From JBDTGE01 sp050742975 (GTDB lineage: Bacteria > Actinomycetota > Actinomycetes > Mycobacteriales > Jatrophihabitantaceae), in assembly GCA_050742975.1 (NCBI GenBank), contig JBOGDQ010000137.1, positions 1-17,770 on the forward strand: 17,770 nt of DNA, in the 5' to 3' direction. The notes beneath the pieces were generated by a model. That model was not told the DNA's origin. It did no database searches and was given only the letters and a program-made list of their open reading frames with translations. Shown piece by piece: positions 1 through 6,282 of this stretch (position 1 is the first letter of the stretch; each line of letters opens with the position of its first letter). The translations under genes were made by a program, and so were the position numbers.

Positions 1-2
1 AA

Positions 3-338
3 GCGGGCGGCCAGGCCTGCCCGATCCGCTTCCAATGCGCCGGCTGCGGCTTCTACCGGCCCGACCCGTCCTACCTGGCCGCGATCGAACAACAACTCGC
101 CCAGCTGCGTGCCGATCGCGCCGTCGCCCTGGCCGCCGACGTCGCCGGCTGGGTGATCGACAACCTCGACGAACAGATCCGCTCCTACGACAGGATCGCC
201 GCCACCATGCGCACTCAGCTGACCGCGCTACCGGAGACCGAGCAGCACGCGATCGAGTCGGCCTGCTCCGAGATGCGCAAGGCTCGCCAGAGCGCGCTGA
301 TCCCCGTCGACAGCATCACCCGGAGGCCCGGTGACTGA
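3..338 (+). CDS. Tyrosine recombinase/integrase of a Tn554-like element, C-terminal part only
   Basis: The reading frame is open from the left edge of the window to a TGA at 336-338, so only the last 111 residues are present and the catalytic domain lies outside. The visible part begins with a cysteine cluster (ACPIRFQCAGCGFYRPD), a zinc-ribbon-like pattern common at the C-terminus of actinobacterial Tn554-type integrases, followed by a helical, charged tail. The stop codon overlaps the GTG start of the DUF6262 gene by 8 bases, the usual order in Tn554-like elements (two recombinases, then a small TnpC-like gene). The family call rests on this pairing and the Cys cluster, because no catalytic Arg/Tyr residues can be seen here. 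It would catalyse site-specific DNA breakage and joining in the cytoplasm. Confidence 0.7.
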   Translation, partial: AGGQACPIRFQCAGCGFYRPDPSYLAAIEQQLAQLRADRAVALAADVAGWVIDNLDEQIRSYDRIAATMRTQLTALPETEQHAIESACSEMRKARQSALIPVDSITRRPGD

Positions 339-909
339 CACGGCACCCCGGACCCCACGGCTGGTCGCCACCCGACGCCAGGCCGCAGCGGACAAGCAAG
401 CCCATGCCCTCGCGACCATCGACCGAATGCTCGCCCGCGGCAAGCGGGTGAGCTTCGTCGACGTGCACCGAGCCGCCGGCGTCTCGACCTGGTTCGTCTA
501 CAACAATTTGACCGTCCGGGATGCCATCGAACAGGCGATCCGGCACCAACGTGAGCGACAGGGCGCCAATCTCGCTACGCCGGCGGACGACCGCTCGTTG
601 CCCGGCCTGCGAACCGAGTTGGCGCACGCACGAGCCGAGATCCGCGACCTTCGTGCCGAGCGCGACCGCCTTCGGCACAGACTCCAACGCGACCTCGGCG
701 AACAGCTCGACGCGATGAGCAATCGAGAACTGCTCGAACGAGTCCGAAGCCTCGAACAGGAGAACGAGCAGCTGCGGGCAGCTGTCGGCAGCACCACCGA
801 AGAACTCGCCACAAGCCGCCGCGACCTCGAGCAGGCCCTCGCCGATCTCGATGGCACGCGGCTCGCAATCCGCCAGATGATGCGCGATCAAGCTTCGACC
901 GCTCGATGA
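331..909 (+). CDS. DUF6262 family protein (TnpC-like accessory protein of a Tn554-type element)
   Basis: 192 aa. The GTG start is preceded by GGAGG at 322-326 and overlaps the end of the integrase gene, so the two are translationally coupled. Residues about 38-60 (FVDVHRAAGVSTWFVYNN) form a helix-turn-helix-like segment typical of DUF6262. Residues about 85-180 are strongly charged and heptad-like, rich in Glu, Arg and Leu, and predict a long coiled coil. In Tn554 the third gene, tnpC, modulates transposition and is not catalytic; DUF6262 proteins occupy that place in actinobacterial elements. DNA binding and oligomerisation are inferred from the HTH and coiled coil. The gene appears intact. 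It is the last recognisable gene of the element in this window. Confidence 0.8.
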   Translation: MTDTAPRTPRLVATRRQAAADKQAHALATIDRMLARGKRVSFVDVHRAAGVSTWFVYNNLTVRDAIEQAIRHQRERQGANLATPADDRSLPGLRTELAHARAEIRDLRAERDRLRHRLQRDLGEQLDAMSNRELLERVRSLEQENEQLRAAVGSTTEELATSRRDLEQALADLDGTRLAIRQMMRDQASTAR

Positions 910-968
910 CGCGGGGTGGTGACCGGGGCGCGCCATGGTGCCTTCTGATGGGGCCGGCCTCGGGGCTA

Positions 969-994
969 AAGATCGAGCCGATCCTGCCGATCTT
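969..994. repeat. Inverted repeat with internal direct repeat, beyond the last element gene
   Basis: AAGATCG (969-975) and CGATCTT (988-994) form a perfect 7-bp inverted repeat. Inside it GCCGATC occurs twice, at 977-983 and 986-992, 9 bp apart. It lies 60 bp past the DUF6262 stop, where the right end of a Tn554-like element would be expected. A role as recombinase binding site or element end is inference. It could equally be a weak terminator or an operator for the next gene. Confidence 0.35.
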
Positions 995-1044
995 GGCCTG
1001 GGAGACTCATGGACGAGCTCACTCACACGGCAAGGAAGCCGCCA

Positions 1045-1479
1045 ATGAACATTTCAGCACTCGTGTCGCATGCCATCTCAGCCACCGGGCACGGCGTTGC
1101 CGGTCGCATCTCGGCCGCACCCAAGGCTTCGGAGGCAGCGTCATATGACTACGGCCCGTTGTCGGACCAGCAGCTCAAGACATTGCGAGCGGCGGTCGGC
1201 TACGACTTCAACTGGCCACCGACCGCCGACAGCGGAGCGTTTCCACTGGCGGCCGTAGTGCTCTCACAACGCGACATGTCCAGCGATATCGCTGCCCAGA
1301 AACAGCTCACGGCCAGTGGCCTGCGCGAGCTCGCAGCTGCCGGACTTCTCAGCGCTACCGACGTCGCTCGCGGGACGGCCTTCCTGCGGAACGGCTCCGC
1401 GGCGACGAGCGACGAGCAGGACACCACCGCGCGGCCGACGTCCGGCACGGTCGCGGCCGACGGGTCGGTCTACCTCTAG
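1045..1479 (+). CDS. Hypothetical protein
   Basis: 144 aa from the ATG at 1045, chosen because AAGGA lies at 1032-1036, 8 bases upstream. An in-frame GTG/ATG region at 1009 would add 12 residues but lacks a good ribosome-binding site. I do not recognise the family. The N-terminus (MNISALVSHAIS) is short and mildly amphipathic, not a clear signal peptide. The middle (SDQQLKTLRAAVGYDFNW) looks folded and the region around residues 70-105 is helical and Ala/Leu-rich. The last 30 residues are low in complexity (Thr, Ser, Ala). There are no cysteines and no membrane segment. It stands alone between the Tn554-like element and a secreted-protein gene, so context gives no function. Confidence 0.6.
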   Translation: MNISALVSHAISATGHGVAGRISAAPKASEAASYDYGPLSDQQLKTLRAAVGYDFNWPPTADSGAFPLAAVVLSQRDMSSDIAAQKQLTASGLRELAAAGLLSATDVARGTAFLRNGSAATSDEQDTTARPTSGTVAADGSVYL

Positions 1480-1574
1480 GCGAAGTCATCCGGAGGTTGG
1501 TTACTCATCACGGAGAGTATTGCTTGATCGACAGAGTGTGACTAACGTCATGATCTGCCGGGTTCGTACTCTTT

Positions 1575-2036
1575 GTGGAGGTCTTTTATGCGTCGGATCA
1601 AGTTAGCCGTCGTCTCGATATCGTTGCAGCGATCGCGCTGTTCGGATTCGAGGCACCCGCGTTCGCCGCAGGCAGCTACGGCGGCCCTGGGACGCCGTTC
1701 CAGGTCTCGCAGTGGAACTACGTCTACCAAGGCTTCGCCCCGACCCCACCCTCGTCGGTGCCGTCGTCGAGCACGATCACCGGCGTTACCTACAGCCTCA
1801 ACTACTCCTCGCCGGGCGCTGTGCCGTCCGGTGCCAATCTCTACATCTGCTACAACTCGCTGAACACCTGCTACAACGCCTACCGGTTCACCAACAGCAC
1901 GTCGTCGTTCAACGGCCTGCCGGCCAGCACGACGTCGATATTCTTCGCCGTGCGTTGGTACAACGGGTTCAGCAGTGGCACGATCTCCGGTGGCCCAATC
2001 AGCTTCACCGACAGTCTGACGGTGAGCTATAGCTGA
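1575..2036 (+). CDS. Small secreted protein of unknown function, probably with a frameshifted signal peptide
   Basis: The uninterrupted frame starts at a GTG at 1575 (153 aa) with no ribosome-binding site. A better start is the ATG at 1588, six bases after GGAGG (1577-1581), but it lies in another frame and reads MRRIKLAVVSI before leaving the good frame near 1618-1621. Joining that to the main frame gives a textbook signal peptide ending VAAIALFGFEAPAFA before AGSYGG. The mature part of about 120 residues is rich in Ser, Thr, Tyr, Asn and Gly, with alternating polar/aromatic residues that suggest a beta-sandwich. It has two cysteines about 7 residues apart (YICYNSLNTC) that could form a disulfide outside the cell. 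No family is recognised. Read literally, the gene is damaged or uses the poor GTG; a 2-base sequencing error would also explain it. Confidence 0.5.
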   Translation: MEVFYASDQVSRRLDIVAAIALFGFEAPAFAAGSYGGPGTPFQVSQWNYVYQGFAPTPPSSVPSSSTITGVTYSLNYSSPGAVPSGANLYICYNSLNTCYNAYRFTNSTSSFNGLPASTTSIFFAVRWYNGFSSGTISGGPISFTDSLTVSYS

Positions 2037-2072
2037 TCATCCCTCCGCGTCCAACCATGGCGGGCCCGACGA

Positions 2073-2857
2073 TCAGTAGCTGCGACGCTCGGCATCGGCC
2101 ACGGTTGGCAGTGGCTGATCCGGACATGACGAGAGGACACGGCCGATCGTTGCCCTCTCTGCGGACGTGACCCATAAGTGGTACTTCGCCTTCACCGCTA
2201 CCTGCCGGGTCACATACGCACAGCGGAAAGACTTGTTCGGTGGCAGCCAGGTCGCGGCGTCACCGTCGCTCTTCGCTTCGTTGGTCGGGCCGTCGACGGC
2301 CAGCAGTTCTAACGGGTCGTTGGCGAGGTCGATCCGCTCCGTGCGAGTCAGCTGTTGCGCACCGGTCTGCCATGCATCACTCAACGCGACGACGTGCTCG
2401 ATCTGGACCGCCAACGACGTCGTGACGCCGCGCACGAAGTGAATCGTCTGACCGGTATAGGGATCGTGGAGGACGCCACTGCTGACCACGCAGTGCGGCG
2501 CTGCCCTTCCGGCGGGGTCGCCCTGCACGTGATCGACGTGAGGTCGCGCGAGAGCACGTCGTCCCTTGTCGAGAGCCCGTTCTCGCTCCAGGGGGCTCCA
2601 CTCGAATCGGTCCACGCGTCGCCGAACTGACTGCGCGCATATGCGGTCTTAGGTGCTCGGCCCTTCACCGGCAGGGTGTCCAGCGCGGCCTCGGCGGAGC
2701 CCTCCTCGGCCGACGACGTCGACGGCACAGCCGGACGCGTCGTCGTCGCGTCATCCTCATGAGTGGCAGCCACGTTCGCGCATCCGCACACCGACACGAC
2801 GATCAACGCCGACGCGAACATCCACCGCAGCACCCGACTGCGTGGACGCATCATCAC
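2073..2857 (-). pseudogene. HNH endonuclease family (DUF1524) lipoprotein, frameshifted
   Basis: Two overlapping minus frames make up one protein. The 5' part (start at GTG 2857 or ATG 2854) has a basic N-terminus, a hydrophobic stretch ending VVSVCGC (a possible lipobox), a low-complexity linker, then the family N-domain (LPVKGRAPKTAYARSQFGDAWTD, here split by me at about residue 90 onward). After RDLTSITCRATPPEG the frame is lost. The 3' part continues in another frame with CVVSSGVLHDPYTG, the HNH-like histidine segment (VQIEHVVALSDAW), ANDPLELLAVDGPTNEAKS and TWLPPN, all family hallmarks, to a TGA at 2073-2075. The shift falls at about 2494-2515 and one base is enough to explain it. DUF1524 proteins are HNH-fold nucleases or relatives, often exported in actinobacteria. 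The catalytic half is intact but has no start of its own. Confidence 0.75.
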
Positions 2858-2881
2858 CCCGTCACCCCGTTCGTCGCGCAC

Positions 2882-3030
2882 GTCACTCGACTCGCCCGGA
2901 AGGGCGCAACTCGGCGATCAGCGCGTGTTTGTTGGGCTCCAGCCACGAAGGTCGGCTTGGGAGTGCTGATAACGCGGGTGTCGCAGCTTCCCCCGCGGGC
3001 TACGCCCCCACTCGCGGGGGGACCCTCAGT
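2882..3030. repeat. Hairpin-containing, repeat-like segment that interrupts the second DUF1524 copy
   Basis: On the minus strand the upstream DUF1524 copy runs normally to GDPLGH and then stops resembling the family. About 150 bp follow before the start of the next copy. The segment contains a perfect 8-bp stem, CCCCCGCG (2990-2997) with CGCGGGGG (3013-3020), around a 15-base loop. Next to it on the plus strand is GGGTGTCGCAG, which resembles the terminal repeat of an insertion element. There is no gene in it. I read it as an inserted repeat or the scar of a mobile element; that is inference, and it could instead be leader DNA of the downstream gene. Confidence 0.4.
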
Positions 3031-3439
3031 GTGACCAAGCGGATCGCCGTTTTCGTCGGTCCACGCCGGCCCGAACGCGGCGCGGCTGTACCCGGTCTTC
3101 GGCGCGCGACCCTTGACCGCGAGCGTCGCGAGAACGGTGAGCGCGGCGCGGTCGCCGGCCGGAGCCAAGTGGTGCGTCGGGTCCTGCGCCGGGGCGTTCG
3201 TCGGGTCGTGCGTCGATCGCCCGGGAGGCGGGTGCGAAGCGGACCCGGGCAGCGAGCGAGGTGAGCTCGGATCGGCCCCGTGGTGCGGCTGCCCCGGACC
3301 GGCCGACCCGGTGACCGTCGGGACCGCGGCGACCGGGACCGCGACGACCGGGACCGACGACGATCAGTACCACGACGAGCACGCACGGCACGGAGCTGAT
3401 CCGCGGGTGCCTGATCACCCATCGCGCGAACGTGGCCAT
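3031..3439 (-). pseudogene. Second, truncated and frameshifted DUF1524-family gene fragment
   Basis: The ATG at 3439 opens a frame reading MATFARWVIRHPRISSVP then a hydrophobic run (CVLVVVLIVV), which looks like a signal anchor. The frame then degenerates into a Gly/Arg-rich shadow. From about 3363 another frame takes over with a Pro/His/Ser-rich linker and reaches LATLAVKGRAPKTGYSRAAF and GPAWTDENGDPLGH, the N-terminal domain of the DUF1524 family, close to the same block in the neighbouring copy. Family similarity ends at about 3031, so the nuclease half is missing. There are thus two lesions, a frameshift near 3357-3366 and a 3' truncation. It is a partial tandem duplicate of the gene at 2073-2857. 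Confidence 0.65.
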
Positions 3440-3511
3440 CTGCCGCCCTCCCGACGTGCCCGCTCACCATAGATCGGCCTGCTGACGCACCGCCGCGTTA
3501 TCGTGAGCGAC

Positions 3512-4315
3512 ATGGCCGGCATCGACACCCAGTACGAGGACCTGCTGCGGCACGTGCTCGACAACGGCACGCACAAGGACGACCGCACCGGCACCGGAAC
3601 CCGAAGCGTCTTCGGCCGTCAACTGCGCTACGAGCTGGCCGCCGGGTTCCCGCTGATCACCACGAAGCGGGTCCACTTCCGTTCGGTCGCCTACGAGCTG
3701 CTCTGGTTCCTCCGCGGCGAGAGCAACGTGAAGTGGCTCCGGGACAACAAGGTGACGATCTGGGACGAATGGGCCGACCCCGACGGGGAACTGGGGCCCG
3801 TGTACGGCGTGCAGTGGCGTTCCTGGCCGACGCCCGACGGGCGGCACATCGACCAGATCAGCACGGTGCTCGAGCAGCTGCGCAGCAATCCCGACTCGCG
3901 CCGGCTGATCGTGTCCGCGTGGAACGTCGGCGAGATCGAGAACATGGCGCTGCCGCCGTGTCACGCGTTCTTCCAGTTCTACGTCGCCGACGGCAGGCTC
4001 TCCTGCCAGCTCTACCAGCGCAGCGCCGACCTGTTCCTCGGCGTCCCGTTCAACCTGGCCGGCTACGCGTTGCTGACGCACCTGGTCGCCGCGCAGGTCG
4101 GGCTCGAGGTCGGCGACTTCGTCTGGACGGGCGGGGACTGCCACATCTACGACAACCACGTCGATCAGGTGCGCGAGCAGCTCTCCCGCGACGCCCACCC
4201 GTTCCCGGCGCTGCGACTGAAGCCGTCCGCTTCGCTGTTCGACTATGCGTACGAGGACTTCGAGGTCGCCGGGTACGAGCATCACCCCGCGATCAAGGCA
4301 CCCGTCGCCGTCTAG
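3512..4315 (+). CDS. thyA: Thymidylate synthase
   Basis: 267 aa from the ATG at 3512; E. coli ThyA has 264. An in-frame GTG at 3503 would add three residues. I prefer 3512 because it matches the start of known actinobacterial ThyA proteins and neither start has a Shine-Dalgarno sequence. A TATCGT at 3499-3504 could be a -10 box for a leaderless mRNA starting near 3512. Visible signatures are the folate/dUMP loop DDRTGTGTRSVFG, the catalytic cysteine in ALPPCHAFFQFYV (Cys150), YQRSADLFLGVPFN, GDCHIYDNH, and the C-terminal KAPVAV that closes over the active site. It converts dUMP to dTMP using methylene-tetrahydrofolate and yields dihydrofolate, the substrate of the next gene product. Its TAG stop overlaps the folA start by one base. 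Confidence 0.97.
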   Translation: MAGIDTQYEDLLRHVLDNGTHKDDRTGTGTRSVFGRQLRYELAAGFPLITTKRVHFRSVAYELLWFLRGESNVKWLRDNKVTIWDEWADPDGELGPVYGVQWRSWPTPDGRHIDQISTVLEQLRSNPDSRRLIVSAWNVGEIENMALPPCHAFFQFYVADGRLSCQLYQRSADLFLGVPFNLAGYALLTHLVAAQVGLEVGDFVWTGGDCHIYDNHVDQVREQLSRDAHPFPALRLKPSASLFDYAYEDFEVAGYEHHPAIKAPVAV

Positions 4316-4797
4316 TGATCGGGCTCATCTGGGCGCAGGCCGCGAACGGTGTCATCGGCCGCGCCGGCGCGCTTCCGTGGCACCTGCCCGAGGACCTGGC
4401 ACATTTCCGCGACACCACGCGCGGCGCGACGGTCGTGATGGGCCGTCGTACCTGGGACTCGCTGCCCGACCGCTTCCGCCCGCTGCCCGGACGCCGCAAC
4501 GTCGTGCTCACCCGCCACGACACGTGGACGGTGGACGGCGCCGAGGTGGTGCACGACCTCGCTGAAGCGCTCGCCGCCGCCGGCGACGCCTGGGTGATCG
4601 GCGGGGCCGAGGTCTACGCAGCCGCGCTGCCGTACGCCGACCGCGCGGTCGTCACCGAACTGCGCGAGGAGTTCGACGGCGACGTCCACGCGCCACAGTT
4701 CGACACGACCTGGCTTGCGGACGGGACTGATCCGAGCGACGGCTGGCACGAGTCGAAGACCGGCCTGCACTACCGCTTCCTCAGCCTGCGGCGCTGA
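4315..4797 (+). CDS. folA: Dihydrofolate reductase
   Basis: 160 aa, a normal length. The GTG start at 4315 shares a base with the thyA stop, so the two are cotranscribed and coupled. Motifs in order: IGLIWAQAANGVIG at the N-terminus; LPWHLPEDLAHF with the catalytic acid Asp27 and conserved Trp22; MGRRTWDSLP at 42-51 (NADPH binding); RNVVLTR at 61-67; and the glycine pair in WVIGGAEVY at 93-101. The protein reduces dihydrofolate to tetrahydrofolate with NADPH in the cytoplasm, regenerating the cofactor oxidised by ThyA. The C-terminus is intact (YRFLSLRR). Actinobacteria often call this gene dfrA or folA; the enzyme is the same. Confidence 0.96.
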   Translation: MIGLIWAQAANGVIGRAGALPWHLPEDLAHFRDTTRGATVVMGRRTWDSLPDRFRPLPGRRNVVLTRHDTWTVDGAEVVHDLAEALAAAGDAWVIGGAEVYAAALPYADRAVVTELREEFDGDVHAPQFDTTWLADGTDPSDGWHESKTGLHYRFLSLRR

Positions 4798-4877
4798 TCG
4801 CCACGCCGCCGATAGTCCCGTCCGTGATCTCCACGCCGCTGCCCGATGTGGGTGGCCGGTGTTCGCGCAGGGTGACG

Positions 4878-4890
4878 TACCGTTGGGTCG
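4878..4890 (+). promoter_or_regulatory. Possible -10 box for a leaderless transcript
   Basis: TACCGT at 4878-4883 matches the TANNNT actinobacterial -10 pattern and ends 6 bases before the GTG at 4890, where transcription would begin. No convincing -35 is visible. There is no Shine-Dalgarno sequence at a useful distance from that GTG, which fits leaderless translation but does not prove it. Confidence 0.3.
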
Positions 4891-5291
4891 TGCTGCGCGA
4901 GTACCGCTTCGCCGCTGCCCCGAAGTGGGTGGCCGGGCACCTGCTCGTGCTCGCGATCGCGGTGACGATGGTGCTCCTCGGCCGCTGGCAGCTGGACGTC
5001 TCGGACGCGAAGCACTTCTCGCTGCAGAACTTCGGCTACGCCTTGCAGTGGTGGGCGTTCTCGCTGTTCGGGATCGGCATGTGGCTGCGGATCATGCGGG
5101 ACGTCGCCCGAAAGAACACGACCGACGCCGACCCGCCGGCCGCTGAGCCTGCAGCGGCCGCGCCTGAGCCGGTCGCCTACCGTCGGTACGTCATGCCGCA
5201 GAGCGCCGACGGACCACCGCCCGCCGTCGACTCCGAGCACGCGGCGTACAACGCGTACCTGGCCGCCCTGGCCGAGAAGGAGAGCCCATGA
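4890..5291 (+). CDS. Small two-helix membrane protein with a SURF1-like N-terminus
   Basis: 133 aa from the GTG at 4890 (LREYRFAAAPKW), chosen because conserved-looking sequence begins there; an in-frame GTG at 4824 would add 22 unlikely residues. Helix 1 is about residues 14-31 and ends in LLGRWQL, a motif seen at the start of SURF1 proteins. Helix 2 is about 50-66 (ALQWWAFSLFGIGMWL). The rest of SURF1 is absent, so this is not a full SURF1 oxidase assembly factor. The tail is rich in Ala/Pro and ends YNAYLAALAEKESP. Its TGA overlaps the ATG of the DUF3817 gene by 4 bases (ATGA), so the two are coupled and probably act together in the membrane. The function is unknown to me. Confidence 0.7.
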   Translation: MLREYRFAAAPKWVAGHLLVLAIAVTMVLLGRWQLDVSDAKHFSLQNFGYALQWWAFSLFGIGMWLRIMRDVARKNTTDADPPAAEPAAAAPEPVAYRRYVMPQSADGPPPAVDSEHAAYNAYLAALAEKESP

Positions 5292-5650
5292 GCGCAGCCA
5301 TTGCCGACAGGTCCAAGGTCGACAGCGCGCTGCTGCGGTTCCGGATCATGGCGTTCGCGACCGGTGTAGTGCTGCTGTGCGGCACGATCGCCCTGATCCT
5401 CAAGGACGTCGTGGACGTCAAGCACATGGAGCCGGGCACCGGGCTGCTCTGGCTGCTGCACGGCTACCTGTACCTGGTCTACGTCGCGACGGTGCTCAAC
5501 CTGGGTGTGAAGCTGCGCTGGCCGTTCGTCCGGATCGTCCTGGTCGCGCTGGCCGGCACGATCCCGACGATGTCCTTCGTCGCCGAGCACTTCGTCACGC
5601 GGCACGTCCGCGCGACCGGTGGCGTTCGCGAGGACCAGCTCAGTCGCTGA
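5288..5650 (+). CDS. DUF3817 domain integral membrane protein
   Basis: 120 aa, ATG overlapping the previous stop. After a short basic N-terminus (DRSKVDSALLRFRIMA) there are three predicted helices: about 21-36 (ATGVVLLCGTIALIL), 55-75 (LWLLHGYLYLVYVATVL) and 84-100 (VRIVLVALAGTIPTMSF). HGYLYLVYVATVLNLG and the GTIPTMSFVAEH segment are characteristic of DUF3817 proteins, which are widespread in actinobacteria. The biochemical role of the family is not established. Its end overlaps the 3' end of the convergent sigma factor gene by 11 bp, so transcription from the two sides meets here with no room for a terminator. Confidence 0.85.
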   Translation: MSAAIADRSKVDSALLRFRIMAFATGVVLLCGTIALILKDVVDVKHMEPGTGLLWLLHGYLYLVYVATVLNLGVKLRWPFVRIVLVALAGTIPTMSFVAEHFVTRHVRATGGVREDQLSR

Positions 5651-6173
5651 CCGCGCGGCGCTGACCGCCGCCGAACGCCTCGACCAGATCGGCGCGGGCC
5701 CGGGCCACCCGCGAGCGGATCGTCCCGACCGGGCAGTTGCACACGTCGGCAGCCTCGGCGTAGGACAGCCCGACGAGCTGGGTCAGCACGAACGCCTCGC
5801 GCCGGTCGGCGTCGATCGCGTCGAGCATCGCGTGCAGGGTGACGGACTCGGCGTGATCGGCCGCGGGCGCGGCCGCATCGATCGCCGCTGCCCGGTCCCG
5901 GACGGCAGCGCGCACGGCATCGGCGCAGACCCGCCGCGCGATCGACAGCAGCCAGGTGCGTGCCGACGAGCGGCCGACGAAGCGGTGCAGCGACGCGAAC
6001 GCCCGCGCGTAGGTCTCCTGGGTCAGATCGTCAGCGCTCGCGCGCGAGCCGAGGCTCGCGCAGGCCCGCCACACGTCGGACTGGGTCGCCTGGACGAATG
6101 CGGTGGCCGCGGCCCGGTCGCCACGACGCGCACGCAGCGCGGCCGAGGTGACCTCGTCCAGCGGCTCGTCCAT
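5640..6173 (-). CDS. ECF-family RNA polymerase sigma factor
   Basis: 177 aa, ATG at 6173 preceded by an AGGAGAGGA ribosome-binding site. Region 2 spans about residues 22-88, with the core-binding/-10 segment ADDLTQETYARAFASLHRF and the helix TWLLSIARRVCADAVR. Region 4 spans about 113-165, with AFVLTQLVGLSYAEAADV and the -35-reading helix CPVGTIRSRVARARADL. There is no region 3, which defines the ECF class, and no C-terminal extension. It is divergent from a zinc-binding membrane anti-sigma gene and the copper genes behind it, so the likely role is activating that cluster. It resembles mycobacterial SigC in layout, but I do not assign that symbol. I see no ECF-type promoter in its own orientation in the 109-bp gap, so autoregulation is not supported. 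Confidence 0.92.
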   Translation of the reverse strand: MDEPLDEVTSAALRARRGDRAAATAFVQATQSDVWRACASLGSRASADDLTQETYARAFASLHRFVGRSSARTWLLSIARRVCADAVRAAVRDRAAAIDAAAPAADHAESVTLHAMLDAIDADRREAFVLTQLVGLSYAEAADVCNCPVGTIRSRVARARADLVEAFGGGQRRAVSD

Positions 6174-6192
6174 GGCTTCCTCTCCTGCTGAC

Positions 6193-6237
6193 GCTCCAGG
6201 TAGCCGCGATCCAGGTACCGGCGATCCAGTGACCGGG
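6193..6237. repeat. Three imperfect 15-bp tandem repeats between sigma and anti-sigma genes
   Basis: The units are GCTCCAGGTAGCCGC (6193-6207), GATCCAGGTACCGGC (6208-6222) and GATCCAGTGACCGGG (6223-6237). They fill nearly half of the divergent intergenic region, close to the sigma start at 6173. They might bind a regulator or simply be a slippage-type duplication; the sequence does not decide. Confidence 0.55.
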
Positions 6238-6245
6238 GCCACCCC

Positions 6246-6274
6246 GGGAACTAATCGGCCAGTCTTTACGACTA
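6246..6274 (+). promoter_or_regulatory. ECF-type promoter candidate for the anti-sigma/copper operon
   Basis: GGGAAC at 6246-6251 matches the GGAAC core of ECF -35 elements. It is followed by 17 bases and CGACTA at 6269-6274, close to the common CGTCTA-type -10. The start of transcription would fall at about 6280-6283, on or beside the GTG of the anti-sigma gene, so the mRNA would be leaderless. The divergent sigma factor is the obvious candidate to use it. The pattern match is visible; its use is inferred. Confidence 0.5.
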
Positions 6275-6282
6275 ATCCGTAC

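Noticed and set aside
3464..4285. 273-residue minus-strand frame opposite thyA
   Set aside because: It is antisense to a highly conserved enzyme and is a mirror artefact of high-GC codon use.
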